From Streptomyces sp. NBC_01241 (GTDB lineage: Bacteria > Actinomycetota > Actinomycetes > Streptomycetales > Streptomycetaceae): a stretch of DNA of 64,000 bases. The notes under the pieces are model-generated. The model saw only the letters and a list, made by a program, of their open reading frames with translations. It had not been told where the DNA came from and ran no database searches. The position numbers were made by a program, and so were the translations under genes. Below, one piece after another: positions 14,313 to 22,210 of this stretch (positions are counted from its first letter, which is position 1; every line of letters begins with the position of its first letter). The DNA is taken from assembly GCF_041435435.1 (NCBI RefSeq), contig NZ_CP108494.1, positions 3,940,501 to 4,004,500 on the forward strand. Direction: 5' to 3'.

Positions 14313-15757
14313 TAGGGCTTTGTTAGGTGCGGTGGTGTGGTTCGGGTGCCGGGGCGGGTTGGCCGCATATGGAGCAGGCGCCGGTCCAGGTGGCCAGGAG
14401 GGCTTGGAGTTCGCGGAGGACCGCGTAGAGGGTCAGGCCGGCGCAGGGGCTTTTGGGTCGAGTCTGAGCAGGGTGCAGAAGGCTTGGGCGAGGGAGGCGA
14501 GGGTGGTGTGGCGGTGCCAGCCGGGGAAGTTGCGGCCCTCGAAGTGGTCCAGGCCCAGGCCGTCCTTGAGTTCGCGGTAGTCGTGCTCGATGCGCCAGCG
14601 GATCTTGCAGATGCGGACCAGCTCGCGCAGTGGGGTGTCGGCGGGCAGGGTGGACAGCCAGTAGTCGGTGGGCTCGGCGGCGCCGGGCGGCCACTCGGCC
14701 AGCAGCCAGCACTCGGGCAGGGAACCGTCCACGGCGCGGCGGATCGTGCGGTTGGCCGGGCGGACGCGCAGTGCGAGGAATCGTGAGCGCATCTCGGCGC
14801 GGGGGTTGTTCCTGGTGGTCTTGCTGCCCTGGCGCCAGGTCACCGTCCGTAGCGTGGATCGTCCTTCGTCCAGGGCGAGTTGGCGCAAGGTGGTGTGGGG
14901 GTCGGGGTACGCCGGGCCGGGCGGGCGGCCCTGGCCGCTGTAGGGCGGGCGCCGGGGGACGGCGTCACCCGGGTAGGCGGTGGTGCTGCCCTTGACCGCG
15001 ACCGCGTAGGCCAGCCCACGTTCGCTCAGGCCCTCGCGAAAGCCTGTCGCGTCCCCGTAGCCGGCGTCGGCGACCACCGGCAGGTCGGGCAGTTCCCAGT
15101 CCCCGCGAACCTCGTCCAGCATGTCCAGGGCCAGGCGCCACTTCTCCCGGTGCCGCTCGCTGTCGGGGATGCCGGCCTTCGTCCGGCGGCGGCGGATCGC
15201 CTCGGCCAGCAGCGCATCGTCCGCGTTCTTGGCGTCGTCCCAGCTCTCGGGCAGGAACAGACGCCAGTCGACCGCCGAGGAGGCACGGTCGGACACCAGG
15301 TTGACACTGACCCCGACCTGGCAGTTTCCGCGCTTGCCCAGCGCGCCGCAGTACATCCGCGCCACCCCCGGCGAGTCGTAGCCGTCCTTGGGGAAGCCCA
15401 CGTCATCGATCGCGTACGCCTCGGGCGAGATGTGAGCCGCAGCCCAACGGGCCAGCCGCTCACGGACCTTGCCCCAGTTCCAGGTGGAAGAGGAGACGAA
15501 CTGCTGGAGCTGCTGATGGTCCACACCCAGACGCTCGGCCATCGGCTGCATCGACTTGCGCTTACCGTCCAGCATCAGCCCGCGCAGGTACAACTCACCC
15601 TTGGCCCGCTGGTCCCGCCGCGCCAGTGAACCGAGCATCTCCGCCGCGAACGCCTCCAAGCGCGGGCGGACCGTCTCCATCTCCTCAGGTGTCACACCTG
15701 AAAGAAGATCACAACCCTACCCCTGGCCGAACATTCGGGGTACCTAACAAAGCCCTA
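14313..15757 (-). mobile_element. IS701-family insertion sequence
   Basis: About 1445 bp bounded by perfect 16-bp inverted repeats (TAGGGCTTTGTTAGGT at 14313-14328; its complement at 15742-15757) and by the 4-bp direct repeat CTAG (14309-14312 and 15758-15761), the target preference of this family. The left CTAG copy was later split by the IS630 element. Removing both elements restores the methyltransferase stop codon in GAGCTAGGGCC. Confidence 0.92.
14433..15695 (-). CDS. IS701-family transposase
   Basis: A 420-residue DDE transposase. The first aspartates are in A-I-D-D-V-G-F-P-K-D-G, the second in V-A-D-A-G-Y-G-D and the glutamate in W-R-I-E-H-D-Y-R-E-L-K-D-G-L-G, the conserved C-terminal signature of the family. 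The frame is intact and the element ends are perfect, which suggests a recent, possibly active insertion. Confidence 0.92.
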   Translation of the reverse strand: MTPEEMETVRPRLEAFAAEMLGSLARRDQRAKGELYLRGLMLDGKRKSMQPMAERLGVDHQQLQQFVSSSTWNWGKVRERLARWAAAHISPEAYAIDDVGFPKDGYDSPGVARMYCGALGKRGNCQVGVSVNLVSDRASSAVDWRLFLPESWDDAKNADDALLAEAIRRRRTKAGIPDSERHREKWRLALDMLDEVRGDWELPDLPVVADAGYGDATGFREGLSERGLAYAVAVKGSTTAYPGDAVPRRPPYSGQGRPPGPAYPDPHTTLRQLALDEGRSTLRTVTWRQGSKTTRNNPRAEMRSRFLALRVRPANRTIRRAVDGSLPECWLLAEWPPGAAEPTDYWLSTLPADTPLRELVRICKIRWRIEHDYRELKDGLGLDHFEGRNFPGWHRHTTLASLAQAFCTLLRLDPKAPAPA

Positions 15758-15787
15758 CTAGGGCCTGGTCCTGGCCCCAGGCAGTCT

Positions 15788-16537
15788 TCAGCAGAGCGGG
15801 AAATGCCTTGTCCACGCCGTCTCAGGACCGGATGGTCCGCAGGACGGCCGCCTCCGCGTCCGACTTGCGGCCGTCCCGGCGACGGTATGAATCCCAGGAG
15901 GGCTGCGCGCTCCTGCTCGACGTCCGCTCTCCCGGCCAGGCTTCACGGATGTAGCTGTGCCGCCGTCGAGTGCCGCCTCCCACTGCTCGGTCAGCCCTAG
16001 TATGAGGCGCTTGCGCATGCCAGGGGTGACACGTGCGTAGCGCGCTGAGACCGAGCCGTCGATGTGGCCCATGCGCTCGCCCATGAGGACCTTCTCCGTG
16101 CCGAGGTCCTCCATCACCGTCCGGTGTGTGTGGCGAAGGCCGTGGGGCGTGAGGCCCTTGGTGCCGCAGCCCTGGCCCTGGAAGCAGCGGCCGAGCCAGA
16201 AGCCGGTGCGGGCCTCGCCGGTAGTGGCGAAGTCGCGGACGGAGAGGTTCTGCTGGCCGATGACCTGGCCGTTGCGGAAGACTGCCAGGAGCAGGCGCCA
16301 GTTCTCGCGGGTCCAGTCGCCTCGCGCCCACCAGTGGTTCTGCGCGACGCTCCTGGCCCGCTCGGCCGGCGGCGCGGAGGCCCAGGGCTGCGGGAAGTAC
16401 ACGGCGCCGTCGGGGACGACTCCGTCGGCGGCCACCTGAGCGAGGGCGTCAAGCTCGTCGTCCGAGGGGAGACCAGGGTCATCCCCGCCGCCGAGGTCCA
16501 CACTCACCGCCACTCTCTGGCGCGCCGCCACCGGCAC
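15788..16537 (-). pseudogene. Chimera: GNAT acetyltransferase N-half joined in frame to tyrosine integrase C-half
   Basis: The open frame has two unrelated parts. Residues about 24-129 match a GNAT N-acetyltransferase (P-P-A-E-R-A-R-S-V-A-Q, W-T-R-E-N-W-R-L-L-L-A-V-F-R, then W-L-G-R-C-F-Q-G-Q-G-C-G-T, the acetyl-CoA loop). From residue 130 it becomes the C-terminal catalytic part of a phage-type tyrosine recombinase (H-G-L-R-H-T-H, M-G-H, R-Y-A-R-V-T-P). The join is near 16150. The GNAT C-terminus and the integrase N-terminus with its first arginine are missing, so neither activity is expected. The N-terminal 20 and C-terminal 50 residues are also unlike either family. A deletion during element excision or decay would produce this. 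Confidence 0.7.
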
Positions 16538-16708
16538 CTGGCCCTTCGACTACACGGCCGGCGACAGTCCAGAGCGCCCCTTGACCGGGCCGGGAGCCCG
16601 ACAGCTGAACACCGGTGGGCGACTGCCGCTCACGGTTGCCCCGCAGTGGGCCGACTTCCTCGCCGTTCTACGAACCGCCACAGCCAGCACACCCCAAGAC
16701 CGCCCTAC
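16538..16708. other. Unassigned fragment between the chimeric frame and the serine-recombinase element
   Basis: On the plus strand one frame stays open and looks weakly protein-like (W-R-A-A-T-G-T-W-P-F-D-Y, later P-Q-W-A-D-F-L-A-V-L), ending at a TGA just inside the element. No start and no family could be found, so it is at most a remnant. Confidence 0.3.
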
Positions 16709-18365
16709 CACGCCCCCAACGCAATGGGTAACTCGGGCATGAGTCACCCTCCGTAGCGTCTTGATCTTGATGCTGGTCGTCGGCGGTGCGCTCACGCACG
16801 GGTATGCGGTGCCGGATGGTGATCTTCTCGGGGCCGACGAGGACGTCCTTGACGAGGAGCCTCAGGACGCGCTGGCGCTCGGGGACCTCGGCTGTCCCAG
16901 CGTTCTCGCGGAGCTGGGCGAGGAAGCCTTCGAGGTCGTCAGCGAGCTTGAGGTAGGCGTCGCGGTCGGCGAGCTGGGCTTCCAGCGCGTCGAGTTGGCC
17001 ACGCAGGTTACTCTCCCGGGCCCGCAGGCCGGGCATCCGGGCCCGCAGTTCATCGATGGTGACGAGCTGTTCCTGGAACGCCTCGATCATGCGCGTGATC
17101 GCTGCGGTGGCCTTGGCCAGGGCCAGTTCGAGACGGCTGCGCTGGCGGGTGGCGGGGTCGGAGGTGCGGGCACGGTCCAGCCGCTTGTCGATCTCGGACC
17201 GGATCAGGTGCGGGTCGGCGATCATGCCGATGATGTGGTCCCAGACGACGGTGTCGAGGTAGTCGGCGCGGACGGGCTTGTTGGTGCAGACCCGGCCGCC
17301 CGCGTAGCGGTAGTCGTCGGAGCCCAGGCACCGGTAGTAGTAGATCTTCTTGCCGGAGGAAGTAGTGGTCGAGGTGCGGTAGTAGCCGTATCCGCAGCTC
17401 ACACACGCCGACAGCCCCTGAAGCAGGGAGGGGACCTTGCTGTTGCGCGAAGCGAAGCGCTTGTTGTCGGCGAGCCGCTGGGCGGCGCGTTCGAAGGTGG
17501 CCGGGGTGACGAGCGCGGGAACGGGGATGGTGATCCACTCCTCGCGGGGGCGGTCGGCGGTCTTGACGGCGCGCGGAGTACTGCGGCCCTCCAGGCGGGC
17601 CCGGCGGTTCAGGCCCGGGGACTCGTGGAGGATCTGGGTCTTGCCGAAGGCTGCCTGCCCTTGGTAGGCGGGGTTTTTGAGCATGCCCCAGACCACGCTG
17701 CGGTCCCAGCGGGTCTTGCCGGTGCGGGTGGGAGTGCCGCTGTCGGTGAGCCAGCGGGTCAGGTCCGCGATGGAGACCCCGTCGTCGGTATAGCGGCGGA
17801 ACAGCTCGACCACCAGCGCCGCCTCGGACTCGACGATCTCGTAGGTGGCCCCGCACTCGGGGGTCTTGCGCAGGTAGCGGTAGCCGAACGGGGCTCCGCC
17901 CAGCACGTTCACCGCCCCCGAGCGGGCCCGGTAGGTCTTCCCGCGCCGGTAGCGTTCCATCAGCTGGGCCTTCTCGTACTCGGCGAACATGCCCTGGAAC
18001 TGGACCATCAGCTGGTCCTCGGGGCTGTCGCCGCGTGGGCCGCGGACGAACTCCACCCGGGTGCCTGCCCGGGCGAACTCCTCGACCAGCAGGGCCTGGT
18101 AAGCGAACTTGCGGGCGAGGCGGTCGGGCGCATAGCACAGCACCACATCCACGCCGACCTGGGCGACCAGGTCGCGCAACCGCTCCAGCGCGGGCCGCAC
18201 CAGGGTCGCCCCGGAGTGCCCCTCGTCCTCGAACACCCACTCCTCGGGCAGCTCAAGACGCTGTTCTGCGACGTGCGCGCGCAGGGCCGCGGTCTGCGAG
18301 CTGATCGTCTGGTCCTTCTTCTGCCGGGCCGAGGACACCCGGGCGTAGATCGCCACGCTGGTCAT
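16668..18365 (-). CDS. Large serine recombinase
   Basis: A 565-residue protein. The N-terminal resolvase domain starts V-A-I-Y-A-R-V-S-S, with the catalytic serine at residue 11 or 12, and has Y-A-P-D-R-L-A-R. A recombinase domain follows (about 160-280), then a zinc-ribbon-like part with C-V-S-C-G-Y-G-Y and R-V-C-T-N-K-P, and a C-terminal coiled-coil (about 395-470). The last 20 or so residues are encoded by the left inverted repeat and flanking DNA, so the original C-terminus may have differed. It overlaps the small gene upstream. Confidence 0.9.
   Translation of the reverse strand: MTSVAIYARVSSARQKKDQTISSQTAALRAHVAEQRLELPEEWVFEDEGHSGATLVRPALERLRDLVAQVGVDVVLCYAPDRLARKFAYQALLVEEFARAGTRVEFVRGPRGDSPEDQLMVQFQGMFAEYEKAQLMERYRRGKTYRARSGAVNVLGGAPFGYRYLRKTPECGATYEIVESEAALVVELFRRYTDDGVSIADLTRWLTDSGTPTRTGKTRWDRSVVWGMLKNPAYQGQAAFGKTQILHESPGLNRRARLEGRSTPRAVKTADRPREEWITIPVPALVTPATFERAAQRLADNKRFASRNSKVPSLLQGLSACVSCGYGYYRTSTTTSSGKKIYYYRCLGSDDYRYAGGRVCTNKPVRADYLDTVVWDHIIGMIADPHLIRSEIDKRLDRARTSDPATRQRSRLELALAKATAAITRMIEAFQEQLVTIDELRARMPGLRARESNLRGQLDALEAQLADRDAYLKLADDLEGFLAQLRENAGTAEVPERQRVLRLLVKDVLVGPEKITIRHRIPVRERTADDQHQDQDATEGDSCPSYPLRWGRGRAVLGCAGCGGS
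16709..16733 (+). repeat. Left 25-bp inverted repeat of the serine-recombinase element
   Basis: Begins CACGCCCCCAACG and ends GGGTAACT; it is the reverse complement of 18938-18962 except at one base. The recombinase reading frame continues through it into flanking DNA. Confidence 0.75.
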
Positions 18366-18501
18366 CGCTCACTCCTGCCTGCTCCAGGCGATCCCGTATC
18401 CGGGCCCGCCGCTGCGGAACCAACGCCGCATAGGCCGCGGACAAGTCCGCCGCCGCATGACGGTCGAAGACCGCCTCCACCTCCACCGGCCGGCCGCTCA
18501 C
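18253..18501 (-). CDS. Small second gene of the serine-recombinase element
   Basis: Eighty-two codons from a GTG that overlaps the preceding stop as GTGA. The first 45 residues (F-D-R-H-A-A-A-D-L-S-A-A-Y-A-A-L-V-P, R-R-A-R-I-R-D-R-L) are helical and look coded; the last 37 codons lie inside the recombinase gene in another frame and read as low-complexity. It may serve mainly to couple translation. No family recognised. Confidence 0.5.
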   Translation of the reverse strand: MSGRPVEVEAVFDRHAAADLSAAYAALVPQRRARIRDRLEQAGVSDDQRGDLRPGVLGPAEEGPDDQLADRGPARARRRTAS

Positions 18502-18845
18502 CTGCCCGGCCGCCCCTCCGGGGCACCCCGCTCAAGGAATTCGGCCAGGGCCTGGGCCACCACCGCGGAGATCGCCCGGTCGCTCTCGTGGGCACGGGCG
18601 CGGATCTGTCCTGCCAGCAATTCCGGCAGCTTGACAGTGAACACCACGCTCGACTCGGGGACTTCGAGATGTCCAGCGGCCATGGCCTGCTCCAGATACC
18701 GGCGTGCCTGACGCACCGACACCCCGTACCTACTCGCCAACGTGCGGGCGGCTGCGGCCACGGGCGCACCCGCCCCGACCAGATCCGCGGCGGCGTTGAC
18801 CCGCCGGGCGTACTCGACGCTATCGACACGATCACCACGCACCAT
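18498..18845 (-). CDS. Accessory DNA-binding protein of the serine-recombinase element
   Basis: One hundred and fifteen residues. An N-terminal helix-turn-helix (A-A-A-R-T-L-A-S-R-Y-G-V-S-V-R-Q-A-R-R-Y) is followed by a ribbon-helix-helix-like part (V-F-T-V-K-L-P-E-L-L-A-G-Q-I-R-A-R-A). It is the first gene of the element and is coupled to the second by GTGA. It may act as repressor or accessory binding protein for the recombinase. An inverted repeat GTGACGCTC/GAGCGTCAC (18867-18875 and 18918-18926) upstream could be its site. Confidence 0.65.
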   Translation of the reverse strand: MVRGDRVDSVEYARRVNAAADLVGAGAPVAAAARTLASRYGVSVRQARRYLEQAMAAGHLEVPESSVVFTVKLPELLAGQIRARAHESDRAISAVVAQALAEFLERGAPEGRPGR

Positions 18846-18866
18846 GTCACAAACCTACTACCCATT

Positions 18867-18926
18867 GTGACGCTCCTTACCCTCCGCGCGAGGAAGGAGT
18901 TCCAAGCGCCGGTAGCCGAGCGTCAC
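18867..18926. promoter_or_regulatory. Spaced inverted repeat at the promoter end of the serine-recombinase element
   Basis: GTGACGCTC at 18867-18875 and GAGCGTCAC at 18918-18926 are exact complements, 42 bases apart, between the first gene and the right terminal repeat. Confidence 0.4.
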
Positions 18927-18937
18927 CTCGAAGCAGA

Positions 18938-18962
18938 AGTTGCCCATTGCGTTGGGGGCGTG
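18938..18962 (+). repeat. Right 25-bp inverted repeat of the serine-recombinase element
   Basis: Begins AGTTGCCCATTGCG and ends GGGGGCGTG. Matches the left copy in inverted orientation with one mismatch (TTGCCC against TTACCC). Confidence 0.75.
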
Positions 18963-19265
18963 ATGGCTCTTCGTCTGGCCAACCTCCTGGAAAGGCCCCG
19001 GCTTCCGGGCCGACGCCGAGGAACGGCGATCGGAGCCGCAATGGGCGGCCCGCAGGACGATCCGCCCGTCACCGTCCGCGACGCCGGGCGGTGTTCACTC
19101 GTTCGGCTGGTCGACGGATACGGCACCGGTGCTTCGTGGCGTCGGCCGGGAGAATCCCGCGTGGAGCGTTCTCGCCGCGTGGTGCCTTCCTTCTCCACGG
19201 AACCTGCCCGGTGCGGACGGCTCCTGTCGGCCCAGCGGGTGGTGTCGTGGCGGAGGGCTTCTTTG
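18963..19265. other. Upstream region of the terpene cyclase gene
   Basis: About 300 bp without a supported gene. It should hold the terpene cyclase promoter. The frame of the cyclase is open through it, but the residues are low-complexity and unlike a terpene synthase. Confidence 0.45.
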
Positions 19266-21821
19266 ATGGTGCGGGTGAGCGACGGTCCGGCAGTACGCAG
19301 GGCGTGCAGCCCCTGGTGGCCCACGGCCGAGCGGGCGGCTGTGGCGTGGGCACGCCGGTGGGGGCTGGCGGTGGAGGACTTCGAGGTACGGCGGCTGGCA
19401 CGCATGGGGCACGGCCGGATGGCTGGTCGCGTGGCTCCGGGAGCCTCTCCCGGGGAGCTGGAACTGCTGGCTTGCTGGGGGGCGTTCATCACGCTCGTCG
19501 ACGACGGCTTCGACCGGCCCGGTGGTGTCTCGTCGGCCTCGGAAACCCGGTCCGTACTCGATCCCCTGGTCGCGGTGGTCACCGGCGCAGGGACGGGGGC
19601 GCGGACGCCGGCGGTCGCGGCTCTGCGGGACCTGTGGCAGCGGACGATGGTGGGGACCGAGCCGGCGTGGTGCGCACGCTTCGCCGCGGCGTACGCGTCG
19701 TTCGCGGAAGCGACCTTCCAGGAGCTGCGGTGGCGGGAGGAGGGCCACATGCCCTCCTCGGAGGAGTACGTCCGGCTGCGCCGTCTCACGATCACCGTGG
19801 AGCCCCTGCTGCTGGTGGCCGAGCGCTCCTCGTGGACGCCGGCGGGCGCGAAGGACGCCGAGGCGCTGTACGCGGCCTGTGCCGATGTCGTCGCCTGGAC
19901 CAACGACCTGTTCGACGCCGGATCGGAGCGTCCGGGACAGATCGGGCTGGTCGACGTGCTGGCCCGGGAGCGGGGCGTCGGCCGCGGCGAGGCGGCAGCA
20001 GCCGCCCGCGCGATGCTGGAGGAGAGGCTGGACGAGTTCGAGACGGCCGCCGCGCGGGTGCCGGCCGCCGGCTCCCGGTCGCGAGCCGGACTGATCCGCA
20101 CGTTCCTGGACGGCACGGTCGCCTGGCAGTACGAGACACAGCGTTACCGCGCCACGCTGCCTTCCCAGCGCGGGGGACGAGAGCCCCGGGCGGACCGGGT
20201 CGAAGCGGCCATAGGTGCGCTGGAGCGGCGGCTGGTGCTGGCAGTCGCGCCCGGCGGGGACCTGCCGGACCGGTGCGCGAGCCGTGTCCTGGAAACCTCC
20301 CTGTTCCTGGCCCTCCTCCGGGCCCGCGGCAGCCATGGGCACGAGCAGCGGCAGCTGACCCGCTACCTCGAAGAGCGCCGCCCGGACGCCGATCCGCTCG
20401 ACGCCTTGCTGATCGACGCCTGCCTGCGTCCGCACACCCTGCCCACCGACGCCGCCGGCGCCACACGTCCCCTGGCCGGTGGTCTTTCGCAGGCAACGGG
20501 AAGCCGCGGCCGGTTCAAGCGCAGTGTGCTGCACGCCGTGCTCCATCTGCTGGGGGGCCTGCGCCTGGACGCCGCCGACGCCCCGCCCCCGGCCGCCACC
20601 CCCGCACTGTCCACCTTCACTCTGCTGAACCAGCTGGCGGTACGAGCCGTCTATGCCCAGGCCACCGGCTACCCGCACGCGCTCTCCACCCGTGAGCGCT
20701 TCCAGTTGTCCGACCTGCTGGCCGACGCCGGGGGAAGACTGCTGTGGGAGGCCAGCGCCAGCACCCACTTGCTCGGGCTCAACACCCTGCAGTCCTTCCG
20801 CCCCGGCCACCCGCTGATCGACGACGCCGTGACCGGTCTGCTGTTTGCGCGTGACGCCGACGGTGGGGTGCCGTTCCTCGACAGCCAGGACATGTGGAAC
20901 ACAGCCTTGGGCGGCCTGGTGTTCCTCAGCCGTCCCGCGCTACGGCCGTACACGGCGCGGATGGGCGCGTTCGTCGCCGCCCACCAGGCGTCCGACGGCG
21001 GATGGCCCTTCGCGAGCGGGGTACGCCAGACCGATGTCGACACCACCTGCCGTGCCATGGAGTTCCTCCAGGCCCTGGACCCGCACCGCTACCGCCACCA
21101 CCTGCAACGGGGTGCCGCCTACCTCGCCGCGATGGCCGGTCCCGACGGCGGCTTCCCCACCTGGATGGAGAGCGACCGTGCCGATCTGGACATGACCGCG
21201 GGCGCCGTCCTCGCCCTCGCCCCGCACGGTCCGGACCACCACCGCCTCGTCACCACCGCCACCCGCTTCATCCTCGACGCCCAGCACCCCGACGGCACCT
21301 TCACGCCTGGTTGGACCGTAAGCGAATCGAGCGTCATCCTGCGCGCCGTCGACGCGCTCGACGCGGCACGCGCCGTCCCGGCCGCCGACCTCGCAGGGAT
21401 CGAAGCCGCGACCGCCCGGGCCGCAGCCCGACTGATCGCCACTCAGCAGCCCGACGGGGGCTGGGGCCATACGCCGGACAGCGCCAGCGACGCCCTCTCC
21501 ACCGCACAGGCTCTCCCCGTCGTCGCCCGGTATGGTCCGCCCCACGCCACAACCGCCGCCACCGCCTACCTCCTCGCCGGCCAGAGCGAAGACGGTTCCT
21601 TCCCCTCCCCGCCCGACCAGGTCGGCCCCCGCCCCCTTCCCTTCGACTACCCGGTCATCTCGGATCTGTTCGCACTCGCCGCCCTCGACCGGATCTCTCG
21701 TCTCCGCAGGACCGGCCCAGACCTGTACGACGCCCCAGGCCCTGTACAGCCCGTGCCGGTAGAACCTCCCCAGCCGCGTCCCTCGACCCGGGTCGTGCCC
21801 AGTGGGACGTCGGCAAGGTGA
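19266..21821 (+). CDS. Putative bifunctional terpene cyclase: class I synthase domain plus class II cyclase-like domain
   Basis: An 851-residue protein. The ATG at 19266 is chosen because GGAGG lies 9 bases upstream and the preceding open frame is antisense to the recombinase. Residues 1-330 resemble a bacterial class I terpene synthase: D-D-G-F-D (79-83) fits DDxxD, N-D-L-F-D-A-G-S-E (213-221) fits the NSE triad with aspartate in place of Ser/Thr, and R-Y (293-294) fits the C-terminal R-Y pair. Residues about 340-820 resemble a class II cyclase: D-V-D-T-T (590-594) and QW-like repeats near 574, 626, 673, 727 and 773. Class II enzymes protonate the prenyl chain at DxDD/DxDTT; class I domains ionise the diphosphate. 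A two-step cyclisation is inferred. No prenyl diphosphate synthase is adjacent. Confidence 0.8.
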   Translation: MVRVSDGPAVRRACSPWWPTAERAAVAWARRWGLAVEDFEVRRLARMGHGRMAGRVAPGASPGELELLACWGAFITLVDDGFDRPGGVSSASETRSVLDPLVAVVTGAGTGARTPAVAALRDLWQRTMVGTEPAWCARFAAAYASFAEATFQELRWREEGHMPSSEEYVRLRRLTITVEPLLLVAERSSWTPAGAKDAEALYAACADVVAWTNDLFDAGSERPGQIGLVDVLARERGVGRGEAAAAARAMLEERLDEFETAAARVPAAGSRSRAGLIRTFLDGTVAWQYETQRYRATLPSQRGGREPRADRVEAAIGALERRLVLAVAPGGDLPDRCASRVLETSLFLALLRARGSHGHEQRQLTRYLEERRPDADPLDALLIDACLRPHTLPTDAAGATRPLAGGLSQATGSRGRFKRSVLHAVLHLLGGLRLDAADAPPPAATPALSTFTLLNQLAVRAVYAQATGYPHALSTRERFQLSDLLADAGGRLLWEASASTHLLGLNTLQSFRPGHPLIDDAVTGLLFARDADGGVPFLDSQDMWNTALGGLVFLSRPALRPYTARMGAFVAAHQASDGGWPFASGVRQTDVDTTCRAMEFLQALDPHRYRHHLQRGAAYLAAMAGPDGGFPTWMESDRADLDMTAGAVLALAPHGPDHHRLVTTATRFILDAQHPDGTFTPGWTVSESSVILRAVDALDAARAVPAADLAGIEAATARAAARLIATQQPDGGWGHTPDSASDALSTAQALPVVARYGPPHATTAATAYLLAGQSEDGSFPSPPDQVGPRPLPFDYPVISDLFALAALDRISRLRRTGPDLYDAPGPVQPVPVEPPQPRPSTRVVPSGTSAR

Positions 21822-22210
21822 CCGCTGCGGCCGCGGAATAGATCACGGAAATGGTGGCACCCACTCAGCGGCCGAGCCACGGGATCCCCGGGGAAGGGAC
21901 TCACCCACCACCCCGTGGCTCGTTCCGGTCGGGAGGATCGGTTGATCCTGATCGACGGAGAGAGCGGTAGCCCCCTGGCGTCATCGTAAAGGCACGGCAA
22001 AACACGCTCGTCAAGCGCGTATCGCGACCGGTTGAGCGACGCATTTCGGACGTTCCAGCCGCCGGGCCCCAGATGCACTGGACGGCGCCACAACGCCCCC
22101 TATGCTTCTACAGATCTGTAGAACGCGGAGTGCTCACGGCCGATGATCCCGGCCCTCACCCGCGGCCTTCCCCTGCCTCAACGCACGCACATAAGGGAGT
22201 GGACGCCACG
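21822..22210. other. Intergenic region with a terminator, upstream of the Spo0M-like gene
   Basis: Apart from the hairpin at 21873-21922, nothing gene-like is seen. The part before 22211 should carry the promoter for the Spo0M-like gene. Confidence 0.5.
21873..21922 (+). terminator. Hairpin behind the terpene cyclase gene
   Basis: CGAGCCACGGG (21873-21883) and CCCGTGGCTCG (21912-21922) are exact complements with a 28-base loop. Confidence 0.5.

Larger units (their letters stand above)
16709..18962 (-). mobile_element. Serine-recombinase element bounded by 25-bp inverted repeats
   Basis: About 2.25 kb containing three overlapping minus-strand genes. The left end (16709-16733) and right end (18938-18962) are inverted copies of one another with a single mismatch. 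No direct target duplication can be seen next to them. Inverted ends are unlike phage-type serine integrases, whose att sites would be direct repeats; this could be a transposon or an invertible cassette. Confidence 0.65.

Noticed and set aside
16692..16760. Short peptide with a good ribosome-binding site reading across the left inverted repeat
   Set aside because: Eleven codons only, fully inside the recombinase gene end; judged to be chance.
16761..19265. A very long plus-strand open frame leading into the terpene cyclase
   Set aside because: Up to 18365 it is the antisense of the serine recombinase and shows no protein family; the cyclase start is set at 19266 by its ribosome-binding site.
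18923..20116. Long minus-strand open frame across the cyclase
   Set aside because: Antisense to the class I domain; low-complexity Arg/Ser/Pro composition expected from GC-rich antisense.
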